Made by a program: the position numbers and the translations under genes. 64,000 bases of DNA from positions 496,001 to 560,000 of the forward strand of contig CBDFMY010000003.1 in the NCBI GenBank assembly GCA_965249835.1, given 5' to 3'. The notes under the pieces are model-generated. The model ran no database searches and was not told the origin of the DNA. It saw nothing but the letters and a program-made list of their open reading frames with translations. Each line of letters starts with the position of its first letter. Position 1 is the first letter of the stretch. The DNA is from JAHRAW01 sp965249835. Lineage in GTDB: Bacteria; Pseudomonadota; Gammaproteobacteria; Arenicellales; Poriferihabitantaceae. Below, one piece after another: positions 15,494-28,198 of this stretch.

Positions 15494-16154
15494 CGCGCGT
15501 TATTCCACCCGCCGCATCATCACCATTGCCAACAGCGCAAACGCGATTATCGGCACGGTCGCACCGAGCAACGGCGGCAAGTTATAAACCAACACAACAA
15601 AACCGAAGATTTTGTTGGTGATATGAAACCCGATTCCCAACAGGATGCCGACCAACAAACTGCGTCCGAGTGTGCCGGAGCGAAGGTTGACGAATACAAA
15701 TGGAATCGCCAGCATTACCATAATCGCGGTGGATAACGGCAGCATGATTTTATTCCAAAACGCGAGTTGATACGGCGCGGTTTGCTGGCGGTTTTGCGCG
15801 AGATGGCGGATGTGGCGGCGCAGTTGCCCCATGGAAAGTTGATCGGGTTGCGCCAAAAAAACCGATAGAGATTCCGGCGTCACGCCGCTGCGCCATCGGC
15901 TGGTTTCCATCCGCGCGGTCTCGGCATTGCCGTCAATATCAATCCGGGTTTGTTTGACATCGCGCAGCGTCCATTCGCCATCGGCGAATTTGCCATCGGC
16001 GGCTTCCAGTAGCGTGCGCAGTTTTTTGTCGGCATCAAATTGGAATATTTTAATTCCCAGCAGAGTCAAATCCGGCAGCACCTCGCCGACGTTGATGAAA
16101 TTCTGCGCATCGCGCATCCACAACCCGGTGCCGGTTGGCGCGTGGTTGCGTTGC
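15494..16154 (-). repeat. 661-base direct repeat, lptG 3' part (copy in intact gene)
   Basis: The counterpart of 8224-8884, about 98.6% identical. With that copy it brackets the type III operon, the pentapeptide-like gene and the dehydrogenase fragment. Recombination between the two would delete about 7.3 kb and restore a single lptG end. Confidence 0.9.
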
Positions 16155-16564
16155 AATGCTTCGGCGCGACCACGTTGGGCGTGCGTGTCTGCGGGCGGCG
16201 CAACCAGTTCGCCGATCAGCATGGCGACGATGACGAACAACGCGCCGGTTTTCAGTGCCGCCACAGTGATTTGCCACACCGACACACCGCTGGCGCGCAA
16301 CACGATTAACTCCGAGTCATTCGCCAACAGCGATAGCCCGATGATGGTGCCGAGCAACGCGGCCAGGGGGAACAACTCATACATGGTGCGTGGAATGGTC
16401 AGGACGAGGTAGAGGAATGCGTCAGACAACCCGTATCGACCGCTGCCGAGATCGCCCAACTGTTCGAGAAAATTCACGAAGGCGAACAACCCCAGCAACA
16501 CCAACAGAGTGAGGAGGGTGTGTTGCAGGATGATTCTGCCGAGGTAGCGGTCGAGGATGGACAT
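15500..16564 (-). CDS. lptG: LPS export permease LptG
   Basis: LptG, about 354 residues, is one of the two inner-membrane subunits of the LptB2FG ATP-binding cassette transporter that extracts lipopolysaccharide from the inner membrane. The N-terminus MSILDRYLGRIILQHTLLT and the following helices are typical; a periplasmic beta-jellyroll region (about 130-260) separates N- and C-terminal membrane bundles, ending in FALLAMVMMRRVE. ATG 16562-16564 is the proper start; a longer frame upstream is spurious. It lies ten bases after lptF. Its 3' 661 bases are duplicated at 8224-8884. Confidence 0.96.
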   Translation of the reverse strand: MSILDRYLGRIILQHTLLTLLVLLGLFAFVNFLEQLGDLGSGRYGLSDAFLYLVLTIPRTMYELFPLAALLGTIIGLSLLANDSELIVLRASGVSVWQITVAALKTGALFVIVAMLIGELVAPPADTHAQRGRAEALQRNHAPTGTGLWMRDAQNFINVGEVLPDLTLLGIKIFQFDADKKLRTLLEAADGKFADGEWTLRDVKQTRIDIDGNAETARMETSRWRSGVTPESLSVFLAQPDQLSMGQLRRHIRHLAQNRQQTAPYQLAFWNKIMLPLSTAIMVMLAIPFVFVNLRSGTLGRSLLVGILLGIGFHITNKIFGFVVLVYNLPPLLGATVPIIAFALLAMVMMRRVE

Positions 16565-16574
16565 GAGGCGAAGG

Positions 16575-17663
16575 TTACGCCGACAGACGCGGCAACAACG
16601 GCTGGTTACGGTTGCGACGATGCAGCAGAAAAACCGCGAAGCCGAGGAACACAAAGTGCACCGCCCACAAAGTTAAGTGGGGGTCGACTGCGCCGCGGCG
16701 AATCAGTGCCACGCCGAGCCCAAGAAAATTGGAGTAGGCGAAATAAACCAGTAACGCCGACAATAGGCCGGGCATGCGGTTTTTTCGATAGGTGATGGAT
16801 GAAAACGCCAGCGCGAACACCATCAGAATCGGCAGCATGATTACTTTGGAGATGCGCCAGTGCAATTCACCGATGGCGGCGCGGTGATTTTGGTTTGCCG
16901 CGTCCAGCAACAACCGAGTCGGCATCGCCTTAATCGGCAGGCTGTCATCGCGCCGCCCGCGCGGTTTGAGTCGAAGTCCGTAGGTTTCGAAATCCAGCAC
17001 GGCGTATTCGTCGGCACCGGCACGACCGCGATATTGCGAGCCATCTTGAAGCACCAGAAAATCATCGTTGGTTTTTTCATCGACGGTTTTATGTCCGACC
17101 GCCGCCACCACTACCTGGTCTTCGCTGCCGTCGTAGATGAACAAGTTGCGGAAGATATCATTTTCCTTGTCGTAACTTTCGACAAAATAGACGCCGTTGC
17201 CGCCGCGAATTTCGCTGAATACCCCGGTAGTCACTCCGCCGACATCGCTGCGATGGCGCAATTCGTGGACAATGGAGCGCGAGGCTTCCACCGACAGCGG
17301 CGACAAATACAGGGAAAACAACGCCGCCAGAGTGCCGACTACGGCGAACAGCGTCATCGCCGGTCGCAGAAACTGCTTCATGCCGATGCCGCAGGCGCTG
17401 ATTACCGTCAGTTCGTTGTCGCGAATCCACCGCCCCATCACCAGCAGCGTGGAGATATACAATACCAGCGGTGCCAGAATATCGAGGTAGGTGATGGTCT
17501 TTAGCATCAACAGCAACAGCACGCTGTTCGCCGAAATGTCGCCCTCCACCGCCTGGCGCAGGAAGCCCATCAGCCGCGCCACCAGAAAAATCGCCAGCAG
17601 GATGACGCTGACGGCGCCGCAAGTGTGCAGCACTTCGCGAATGAAAGCGCGGTGGATGATCAT
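16575..17663 (-). CDS. lptF: LPS export permease LptF
   Basis: LptF, 362 residues, partner of LptG in the LPS extraction transporter. It starts MIIHRAFIREVLHTCGAVSV, with the family TM1 and the coupling region DLLAP-like YLDILAPLVLYISTLL, the motif ELTVISACGIGMKQFLRPA near residue 84, a periplasmic domain, and C-terminal helices with YRKNRMPGLLSALLVYF. It is transcribed divergently from pepA, the normal gammaproteobacterial arrangement, and co-transcribed with lptG. Confidence 0.96.
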   Translation of the reverse strand: MIIHRAFIREVLHTCGAVSVILLAIFLVARLMGFLRQAVEGDISANSVLLLLMLKTITYLDILAPLVLYISTLLVMGRWIRDNELTVISACGIGMKQFLRPAMTLFAVVGTLAALFSLYLSPLSVEASRSIVHELRHRSDVGGVTTGVFSEIRGGNGVYFVESYDKENDIFRNLFIYDGSEDQVVVAAVGHKTVDEKTNDDFLVLQDGSQYRGRAGADEYAVLDFETYGLRLKPRGRRDDSLPIKAMPTRLLLDAANQNHRAAIGELHWRISKVIMLPILMVFALAFSSITYRKNRMPGLLSALLVYFAYSNFLGLGVALIRRGAVDPHLTLWAVHFVFLGFAVFLLHRRNRNQPLLPRLSA

Positions 17664-17712
17664 GCAAGCATCGCACCGGCGCGCCGATTCATCGCAACCT
17701 TGTTATGCTTGC

Positions 17713-17718
17713 TATAAT
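17713..17718 (+). promoter_or_regulatory. possible -10 element in the lptF/pepA divergent region
   Basis: TATAAT occurs at 17713-17718 in the 195-base region between the divergent lptF and pepA starts. No convincing -35 lies 16-18 bases upstream, so the match is weak. An AGGAG at about 17851 serves as the pepA ribosome binding site. Nothing else was recognised in this intergenic stretch. Confidence 0.3.
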
Positions 17719-17858
17719 CAGCGCGGTCAGCGCAGTCCGCCACCGCGTTGGGCGCGCCGGCCAAGTCGGGCAAACCAGGCAGATTAATCGCGGGTTGTGA
17801 AATCATCACCATCAAATTGTAATCTCATTTCTTCTAACTAATCCCATCAGGAGCAGGC

Positions 17859-19382
17859 ATGGAATTTTCCGCAAAGACCGCCGATGTCGTCACGCTGGCA
17901 TCTCATTGTTTGGTTATCGGTTTGTTCAAATCACCAAAGGCACCAAACTCGGCACACGCATCACCGCCCGCGCCGCAACTCACCGCCGCCGGTCTTCGCC
18001 TTGACCGCGCCGGCGAAAAACAAATCAGCGCCGTGCTTGGCCGCGGCGATCTGGATGGCGCGGCCGGTTCGGTACAGATATTGTATGACCTGCCCGGCAT
18101 CAAAGCCGAGCGGGTGCTGCTGCTTGGCCTTGGGCCGAAGGGCGATTTTAACGCATCCGCGGCGCGTAGCGCGGCTCGCACGGCGGCAACATTAATTAAC
18201 CAACGCGGCATCCCCTCCGCCGACCTGTGTCTGCTGGAAGCGAACTATAGCGGTGCCGACTACCGGCGCCGGGCGCGCAATCTGGCGGAGGCCATGGAAG
18301 ACGCATTGTATCGTTTCGACCGAACCAAAATCACTGGCAAAAGCACCGGCAAGGAAAGTGCCAAACTGAAGCAGGTCTCGGTATTGTGCACTCAGGCGCA
18401 ACGCGCGAGCGTTGTCCGCGGACTGAAGGAAGGCGATGCCATCGCCCGTGGCGTGAAGTTGGCGCGGGATTACGCCAACCTGCCGGGCAATATTTGCACG
18501 CCGTCTTTTCTCGCCGCCGAAGCGAAGCGGATGGCAAAACGGTTGCCCATCGCCACCACCATATTGACCGAAGCGCAAATGCAAAAACACAAAATGCATT
18601 CGTTGCTGTCGGTTTCCCGGGGTAGCCGCGAGCCGGCCAAACTCATCGTCATGCAATACAACGGCGCCGGGCGCACCCGACCGGTGGTGCTGGTGGGCAA
18701 GGGGCTGACCTTTGATGCCGGTGGGATTTCGCTCAAACCGGCCGCTGCCATGGATGAAATGAAATACGACATGTGCGGCGGCGCGAGCGTGTTCGGGGCG
18801 ATGCAAGCCGCCGCCGAGTTACGGCTAAAAATTAATCTGGTGGGAATCGTGCCGAGTAGCGAGAACATGCCCGACGGTGCCGCCAACAAACCCGGCGACA
18901 TCGTTACCAGCATGGCCGGCACCACCATCGAGATTCTAAATACCGATGCCGAAGGTCGATTAATTTTGTGCGATGCGCTGACTTACGCCGAGCGTTTCAA
19001 TCCGGCCGCGGTGGTCGACATCGCGACCCTGACCGGTGCCTGCGTAATCGCATTGGGCGAACACGCGAGTGGACTTTTCAGCGACTGCGAGCCGCTCGCC
19101 AGAGCGTTGCTCGCCGCCGGTGAAGCGAGTGGCGACCGCGCCTGGCGGATGCCGGTGTGGGATGAATACGACAAGCAACTGGACAGCAAATTCGCCGACC
19201 TCGCCAACATCGGTGGGCGCAATGCCGGCGCGGTTACCGCGGCGTGTTTCCTCAAACACTTCACCGCGAAATACGACTGGGCGCATCTCGACATCGCCGG
19301 CACCGCGTGGGTCTCCGGCGCGAAAAAAGGCGCGACCGGCCGGCCGGTGCCATTGCTGGTTGAGTTTTTATTGAACCGATGA
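17859..19382 (+). CDS. pepA: leucyl aminopeptidase (M17)
   Basis: A 507-residue cytosolic metallo-aminopeptidase of the M17 family, which removes N-terminal residues and in some bacteria also binds DNA at recombination or regulatory sites. The signature NTDAEGRL lies at 361-368, with metal- and substrate-binding segments VLVGKGLTFDAGGISLKPA and YDMCGGASVFGAM upstream. It begins the pepA-holC-valS order. An AGGAG motif lies seven bases upstream of the ATG. Length and motifs are normal. Confidence 0.97.
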   Translation: MEFSAKTADVVTLASHCLVIGLFKSPKAPNSAHASPPAPQLTAAGLRLDRAGEKQISAVLGRGDLDGAAGSVQILYDLPGIKAERVLLLGLGPKGDFNASAARSAARTAATLINQRGIPSADLCLLEANYSGADYRRRARNLAEAMEDALYRFDRTKITGKSTGKESAKLKQVSVLCTQAQRASVVRGLKEGDAIARGVKLARDYANLPGNICTPSFLAAEAKRMAKRLPIATTILTEAQMQKHKMHSLLSVSRGSREPAKLIVMQYNGAGRTRPVVLVGKGLTFDAGGISLKPAAAMDEMKYDMCGGASVFGAMQAAAELRLKINLVGIVPSSENMPDGAANKPGDIVTSMAGTTIEILNTDAEGRLILCDALTYAERFNPAAVVDIATLTGACVIALGEHASGLFSDCEPLARALLAAGEASGDRAWRMPVWDEYDKQLDSKFADLANIGGRNAGAVTAACFLKHFTAKYDWAHLDIAGTAWVSGAKKGATGRPVPLLVEFLLNR

Positions 19383-19416
19383 TCGTCATAATGAAAATGA
19401 AAATGACAACCAAACG

Positions 19417-19854
19417 ATGACGATACAAGTGGATTTTTATGTGCTTGAGGGCACCACGCCGACCGACAAAAACAACTACGCTTGTCGCATCGCCAATCTC
19501 GCCTTCGGTCGTGGCCTCAAGGTGTATATGCAAACCGATGACGCGGCACACGCCGAAGTGTTAGACAAAACTCTGTGGACGTTTTCTCAGGAAAGTTTCG
19601 TACCACATAGCATTTATGATGGAGCATCGCATGATGCCGAGCGTTATCCGGTGCAAATCGGTCACGCCGATGCGCCCGATGCATGCGTGGATTTATTGAT
19701 CTCACTCAAACACGAGGCCCCGGCCGACTATGCGAGATTTGCTCGCGTGGCGGAATTGATTCTCAACGATGCGGGCGAAAAATCATCGGGCCGTGCGCGG
19801 TTTCGTTTTTATCGCGAGAATGGCATTGAGCCGAATACGCATAATGTTGGCTAA
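19417..19854 (+). CDS. holC: DNA polymerase III chi subunit
   Basis: A 145-residue chi subunit of the DNA polymerase III clamp-loader complex, which contacts single-strand binding protein. Family features include VDFYVLEG at the start, CRIANLAFGRGLKVYM, the tryptophan-containing LWTFSQESFVPH, and RFRFYRENG near the C-terminus. Its position between pepA and valS is the conserved one. Nine bases downstream an additional membrane gene has entered before valS. Confidence 0.93.
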   Translation: MTIQVDFYVLEGTTPTDKNNYACRIANLAFGRGLKVYMQTDDAAHAEVLDKTLWTFSQESFVPHSIYDGASHDAERYPVQIGHADAPDACVDLLISLKHEAPADYARFARVAELILNDAGEKSSGRARFRFYRENGIEPNTHNVG

Positions 19855-19862
19855 CTCGAACG

Positions 19863-21613
19863 ATGACAATCAGCCAAAAAACTACCCGCAACGAAAACCG
19901 CTCGGCATTGATTTGTATGTTGATTGCAACGGTGTTGTTCTCAACACTGCCGATTTCTTTTAGCATAGGCGGTGCCAGCGACACCCCGTTTTTATTTGTT
20001 TCGGCGGTAAAATTCTTTGAGTTTGTCATTTGCGCCATTGCCTTGTTCTATTTTAACAAAAGCAATACAAATTATGCAGTGCTGAACACGATACGGAGAA
20101 ATATAACTCATCCGGCCATTGTCTGGGCAACGCTGGCGAATTTTGATTATGTGTTTTTTGCTTTTTCGCTGAAGTATATTGATGTGGCGATTTCCGGAAT
20201 CCTCGTCGAGACATGGCCGATTTTTATGATACTTACCATGGTGTCGTTGTTTGATAAAAAGCGGTACTACAAAAAATTCACCCGGGAAAAATGGCTACTT
20301 TCAATATTTGGTTTCTTTGGCTGTGTGTTTGTCATTGCCAGTCAAAGCGGTAATCTTGAAAGTGCAGTTGATGAGTTGTTCACATATGCCGCAATCGGAG
20401 GCATTGGACTGGCGCTGTTTGCCGGATTCCTCGGCGGAATTTTCGCCCCCTATACCATTGAATGGGGTGAACACGTATCTGAATCGAGCACAGGACAGGA
20501 AAGCGAACAATTTTTTGCCATTGTCGCAACTGCCATCGTGTTGTTTTTGGGTTCTATGATATTGGTTGTGTTAGGGCTACTTTCCGGAGAGCACATAGAC
20601 AAAATCGGGTCCGCTGGCATCTCAATAGCCGCCGTTTACGGAATACTCGCAGGAATTGCCACCATACTGTTTCGTGTAGCCAACATTAAAACCACCAACC
20701 TCGGCGTAAATGCATTGGGCTATGCCACCCCCGCCGTGTCCTTAATATGGTTGGCGCTCGCCTCTTTGATTTTTCTGCCGCATATTGACTGGTTAATTAT
20801 TGGCGTTGCCGCCGTCACCGTCTCCAACCTCCTGCTGAACTTCGAGGCATCCATCCGCCCCGCCTATAAAGCCCTCATCATCGCCTTGTGGATGTGCGGC
20901 GCGTGGGTGTATTTGCATACCAGTTTTGCGATACCCGATTACTTTATTAGCGTGGAAATCGCCAGCGTCTTGTTCATCCTGTTGCTGTCGTTTCGAATGG
21001 GCCGCCTTGTGCGGCGCACTACCGATGAGGAAAACACCACGCTGCTGTTGTTTCGCAAACTGGGCACGCTTGCCCAGCAGGGGAAAATAGCCGCGTCCGC
21101 GCTAGAGTCTCTGCGCGTGGTGGATTCTTATCAAAACAGCGGGCAGTTGCGCGAAGCCTATAACAAAATAAAAGACGCGCTGTCCGCCGCTCGCAAACAA
21201 GCCCCCGAACGAGCGGAGGTGTTAGACGAAGTGGAAGCCGAACTGGATCAACTCGCGCTCTCCAAACAGCAAGGCATAAACTTCGGTGAACTCACCGCGC
21301 TCGGATTCATCGGGGTTATGCCAATCATCACGCTATTGTTTTTTGAACCCGGCAATCTGAACGGCTGGAACGGGTTTTTAGCCGAAATTTCTTCGGCCAT
21401 ACTCGCCTCGGCGGTGCTGTTTTTATTTTTCAACGTGCTTGATTTGCAGCATGATCGCAACCGTCCCATCGTCGAAGAGCGTAAAAAACCCTCCGCGCAG
21501 TATTCGGTGTTGTTTCGGGATGCGGCTGATCGTAAATTTGGGCGCGGTATTTCCGTCATCGTGTGTCTCGCCATCACTCTTTCCTACGGCTGGCTTTTCT
21601 TCGTAAGGTGGCT

Positions 21614-21617
<4 letters not shown>
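19863..21617 (+). CDS. EamA/DMT-like multi-pass membrane protein with extra C-terminal region
   Basis: A 584-residue protein. The first about 330 residues look like a ten-helix drug/metabolite transporter fold (EamA-type): two halves of hydrophobic helices, with SLKYIDVAISGILVETWPI and NIKTTNLGVNALGYATPAVS as the expected repeat-like segments. Two more membrane helices (335-380), a charged coiled-coil stretch (about 400-470, LAQQGKIAASALESLRV and later repeats) and three further hydrophobic helices follow. The fusion is not one I recognise. Its stop overlaps the valS GTG (21614-21617), so it is built into the housekeeping operon. AT-rich first half against GC-richer second half may mark a composite origin. 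Substrate unknown. Confidence 0.75.
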
Positions 21618-24538
<2,921 letters not shown>

Positions 24539-24592
24539 TCGAATTGCCATTGAAGTGGTCGATTGGTTATTGGTGCGATGGATTGCATATGA

Positions 24593-25696
24593 TTAAACGA
24601 TTACAAAAATGGCATCGGCAAGCGCTGTAAATGTGCCGCTTTTTGCTTTGTGCGTAAAAGTTATTTTTCTTCGCTTTATTGTATTCGCTGAAAAAGTGTT
24701 CAGGTATTCCTCAATGTGTTTCTTTAAAAGATCCGGGTTTCGCTTTAATTTCCATGAGGATTCGAAATCAGCAGTGTCTGCCAAAATCATAAACAATCGG
24801 TTGGATGCGTCAAATCTCATTGCTCCTTGTTCTTGATAGAGGTTGTGCAACAACGCTTTCGGATTTTTTACACAATCACGAATGAGTTCCTGCCGAAACT
24901 CTTTTTGCGCGTTAAGAATTTCTTTACATTTTTGATTTCCGGACATTTTTATTCGCTCAGTTATTTCATATGTAATATTCTTTGGTTTGGCTGTTATGTC
25001 AAAACGTATCTTATTTCTTCGTGCCATAGATTTAAGTTCCGCCAACTCGTCTTGTAGTCCTGCTTCTTTTCTTTTTTGTCTGACATAGTTTGCGGGGAGA
25101 TAAGTTGTTTTTAAGTCAAAAGGAATATTGTCGATAAAAAAGTCGATCTTTTTGATATTGCCGATTGCCGGCAAAACTCGCGGATGTTGTCGAAACAGAT
25201 TTTCAATGAGAATGGTTGACCAATGATTGTACCAACTGCACATCACATAACCGTTGACGGCTTGAGGGATTTCTGTTTCTAACATTTTTTGCATTACTTC
25301 ATATGATTCATATGTTTTTATATAGCGGTCAACGAGGAACCTATCCAATGCGTTGCTGTAGTCGCCGCCCCAAGAAAAACTTTGCATTTTGTGGAGCTCA
25401 GAGGCGATCTTTTCCAGGTCGTTATGTGTGCGGGCGGGTGCCAGCGATTTTATATGGCGATCAATGTCAAAGTGAGCCTTTGGAATATTAGCCAACAACT
25501 CGGTGTAAAGATTTTCGGATTGCTCTTTCAATGTTTTCCCGAGTAGATGCGGGTGTTTTGATTCGCAAAAAACATCTATTAATTTTCTTCGGGTTATCGC
25601 TTTAACTTTTAGCCACAGAAGTCCCTCGGAGGATTCTGTTATTGCCCCCATATGGTCGTTGTCAAACAGTTTTTTGTAATGGTCGAACTTGGTCAT
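24593..25696 (-). CDS. type II restriction endonuclease, PD-(D/E)xK fold
   Basis: A 367-residue protein placed directly after a DNA adenine methyltransferase; TAA of the methylase is followed immediately by this ATG. KIDFFIDNIPFDLK places D185, D194 and K196 in the PD-(D/E)xK spacing, preceded by a helical region with YNHWSTILIENLFRQHP that often precedes such cores. I infer the cognate restriction enzyme. The rest has no domain I recognise, and the recognition site cannot be deduced. The gene is AT-rich compared with valS and the sugar genes on each side, consistent with acquisition as a unit. Confidence 0.78.
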   Translation of the reverse strand: MTKFDHYKKLFDNDHMGAITESSEGLLWLKVKAITRRKLIDVFCESKHPHLLGKTLKEQSENLYTELLANIPKAHFDIDRHIKSLAPARTHNDLEKIASELHKMQSFSWGGDYSNALDRFLVDRYIKTYESYEVMQKMLETEIPQAVNGYVMCSWYNHWSTILIENLFRQHPRVLPAIGNIKKIDFFIDNIPFDLKTTYLPANYVRQKRKEAGLQDELAELKSMARRNKIRFDITAKPKNITYEITERIKMSGNQKCKEILNAQKEFRQELIRDCVKNPKALLHNLYQEQGAMRFDASNRLFMILADTADFESSWKLKRNPDLLKKHIEEYLNTFSANTIKRRKITFTHKAKSGTFTALADAIFVIV

Positions 25697-26782
25697 TTAA
25701 CTGCAAATAAGTAAATATTCGCGGCTACCAGAGACCGACCCTCTTCCACCACGTGAGGTTTGGTAGCATTTTTCCTCTACGCGAACAGATTTGTGGTGTT
25801 TCGCCATGGCTACCAGCGTTTCAATTTTCGGCTGAGAGCGGTCGTTATAACTTATTAGCCAATAAGGAATTTCGTGAGAAAGGGCAAATAGTTTGCGGAA
25901 AGAATGTTGAATGTCGGTGGTTTTGTCAAAACCGCTGTAGCGGGACGGATGATAGCGTTGTGTGCGGTTGATGAATGTTTTATCACTCCAACACTCAACA
26001 AAAGTTTCAAGGAGGTGATAAAACGCTTGATAGTCGGCGTGACTATTGCAGTAAGGAGGGTCGTAATAAGCGAGGTCGATCTCGTTTGCGGATAGATTTT
26101 TCAGGAGTTCCAAAATATTTTCACAGTAACTCCGATTTTTTTTCCCGTTATCGAAAACAGCCGAGTTATACGCCGGCAACAGTTCAATAAACAGGTCGCG
26201 GATTGGTCGGGCAATGCTGGGGTTTCGTTTGACTCTTTTGGGGTCGCGGGCATATGGGAGCGCACGGAGATGCGCGAAGTGTCCCATGATTGTTTTTCGA
26301 GTTAGGCTGCGACACATAATTGTGAGAGACAAGGCGCGTTTATAGGGACAGTCAAGGCGTTCGACGTTGGCGCGGAAGTTGTCAAGAAAAACGCACTCGG
26401 ATTCGACAAAAAAAATATCTTTGAATCGCATCATATGTTCATGACGGTGGCTATTATCCGAAAATAACACCGTTAAATCGTCTTGTGTTAGCAAGGAGTG
26501 TTTGTTTTCAACCAAGGCACTACCGCCCATGTGGCAGAAGCGCAGGAAATCGTTTGTGTGCACGGTGCAACCACGTTTTTTTGCTTCAAAAGCATATGAT
26601 TGCGAGCCGGAGAAACCGTCCAATATCGTGGCCGTGTCCTCGGGGACAAAGCCGAAAATCCATGAGAGGAGTTTGTATTTCGCGCCAAGATACTGTGGGG
26701 CGGGCATCATGCGGTAAAAAAATTCCCGCGGGTGATGCTGCTCGTCTGTTGCGAAACTTAGATCGAGAGATGTCTGGTGCAT
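25697..26782 (-). CDS. DNA adenine methyltransferase, D12 class (type II modification enzyme)
   Basis: A 361-residue adenine-N6 methyltransferase. Near the N-terminus PAPQYLGAKYKLLSWI resembles the Dam/D12 opening, LDGFSGSQSYAFEAKKRGC carries the cofactor motif (FSGS at 57-60), and LAYYDPPYCNSHADYQAFYH the catalytic DPPY (241-244). The order, cofactor motif then a long insert then DPPY, is that of the D12 (alpha) class. It is co-transcribed with the endonuclease downstream. The pair sits between valS and the nucleotide-sugar genes. About 116 bases upstream to the next gene hold no clear promoter. Confidence 0.9.
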   Translation of the reverse strand: MHQTSLDLSFATDEQHHPREFFYRMMPAPQYLGAKYKLLSWIFGFVPEDTATILDGFSGSQSYAFEAKKRGCTVHTNDFLRFCHMGGSALVENKHSLLTQDDLTVLFSDNSHRHEHMMRFKDIFFVESECVFLDNFRANVERLDCPYKRALSLTIMCRSLTRKTIMGHFAHLRALPYARDPKRVKRNPSIARPIRDLFIELLPAYNSAVFDNGKKNRSYCENILELLKNLSANEIDLAYYDPPYCNSHADYQAFYHLLETFVECWSDKTFINRTQRYHPSRYSGFDKTTDIQHSFRKLFALSHEIPYWLISYNDRSQPKIETLVAMAKHHKSVRVEEKCYQTSRGGRGSVSGSREYLLICS

Positions 26783-26898
26783 ATGTGGCGTTCTTCCGAT
26801 TATGTCTACGCTGTCGGTTGGTTGATTGTATGCTAATCCGCCGGAGACATATGCTTTTTCATGTTCATTATCAGTCGGCAGATTGGAGGGCCAGCCGG

Positions 26899-28194
26899 TT
26901 ATTTTCGAAGACCACGAAAAACCCCGCGCGTATCGAGCAGCAACCTGCTTTTTTCTTTGATCAGCGCGTAATCAAATTGATCGTGGTCGGTGCAAACAAT
27001 CACCAGGTCGCTTTGTTCAAGTAACTCCCCCGAAAGCGTTTCGCTTTGCCAATCAAACTCATAATCCCGCAGTTTCCCGATGCGCGGGACATGCGGGTCA
27101 GCATATGAAATTTTGGCACCTTGTTTCAGTAACAGGTCGATGATTTTCAATGCCGGCGATTCGCGCAGGTCGTCCATGTTTTTTTTATAGGACACGCCGA
27201 GAATCAGCACCGCCGCGCCGGCAACGGATTGCCCGGACTGGCTCAGCAGTCGCATCGCTTTTTCCACATACCAGGCCGGCATGGCGGCGTTGACTTCGCC
27301 GGCCAGCGCGATGAAGCGGGAATCAATGCCACACTGCTTCGCCTTCCACGCCAGATAAAACGGGTCGATGGGAATGCAATGTCCGCCAAGTCCCGGCCCC
27401 GGATAAAACGGCGTGAAGCCGAATGGTTTGGTCGCCGCCGCGTCGATTACTTCAAAGATGTCGATGCCCATGCGCTCGGCAACCATTTTCATTTCGTTGA
27501 CCATGCCGATGTTGACGGCGCGATAAATGTTCTCCAGCAACTTGGTCATCTCCGCGGTTTGCGTGGAACTGACCGGCACAACGCGATCAATGACCGCGCC
27601 GTATAACGCCACGCCGACCTCCAGACAGTGCGCGGTGTGGCCGCCGCAAATTTTGGCAATGGTGCGGGTGTTGAAGTCGGGATTGCCCGGGTCTTCGCGC
27701 TCCGGCGAATACACCAGAAAAACATCCTGGCCCACGACCAACCCGCGGGATTGGATGCGTGGTAGCAATTCCTCTTCGGTGGTGCCGGGGTAGGTGGTGC
27801 TTTCCAGCGAAACCACCGTACCGGGTTGCAAATGCGGCACGAGGTTGTCCACGGTGTTCAATACATAACTTAAGTCCGGCGTGCGATGTTCGCCCAATGG
27901 TGTCGGCACGCAGATAATCAACGCATCGGCGCGCGCGCTCAACGCGTAGTCATGTGTGACGAGCAAGCCGTCTGCAATCGCTTGCGCGATGCGCGCATCG
28001 GCGATGCGTTCGATATAACTTTTGCCGGCGCATAATTTCGCCACCTTGTCGCGGTCGGTGTCGAATCCGATGGTGGAAAAGCCGGCTTCGACAAAGCGCA
28101 ACGCCAGCGGCAACCCAACATAACCGAGCCCATAAATCGCCACCACCGCATCATGCGCGCGGATTTTTTTCAGCAACTTTTGCCCGGGCGTCAT
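26899..28194 (-). CDS. UDP-glucose/UDP-N-acetylglucosamine 6-dehydrogenase family
   Basis: A 431-residue NAD-dependent nucleotide-sugar dehydrogenase that oxidises the C6 alcohol of a UDP-hexose to a carboxylate. IYGLGYVGLPLALRFVEAG is the Rossmann motif, VSLESTTYPGTTEEELLP and VYSPEREDPGN are conserved, and the catalytic cysteine is in GGHCIPIDPFYL. The sequence NIGMVNEMKMVAERMGIDIF and the AAATKPFGFTPFYPG stretch are closer to the WbpA/UDP-GlcNAc branch than to Ugd. It starts four bases after the epimerase gene, so the two make one operon for uronic-acid sugars of a capsule or O-antigen. Substrate preference is uncertain. Confidence 0.9.
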   Translation of the reverse strand: MTPGQKLLKKIRAHDAVVAIYGLGYVGLPLALRFVEAGFSTIGFDTDRDKVAKLCAGKSYIERIADARIAQAIADGLLVTHDYALSARADALIICVPTPLGEHRTPDLSYVLNTVDNLVPHLQPGTVVSLESTTYPGTTEEELLPRIQSRGLVVGQDVFLVYSPEREDPGNPDFNTRTIAKICGGHTAHCLEVGVALYGAVIDRVVPVSSTQTAEMTKLLENIYRAVNIGMVNEMKMVAERMGIDIFEVIDAAATKPFGFTPFYPGPGLGGHCIPIDPFYLAWKAKQCGIDSRFIALAGEVNAAMPAWYVEKAMRLLSQSGQSVAGAAVLILGVSYKKNMDDLRESPALKIIDLLLKQGAKISYADPHVPRIGKLRDYEFDWQSETLSGELLEQSDLVIVCTDHDQFDYALIKEKSRLLLDTRGVFRGLRK

Positions 28195-28198
28195 CTAC

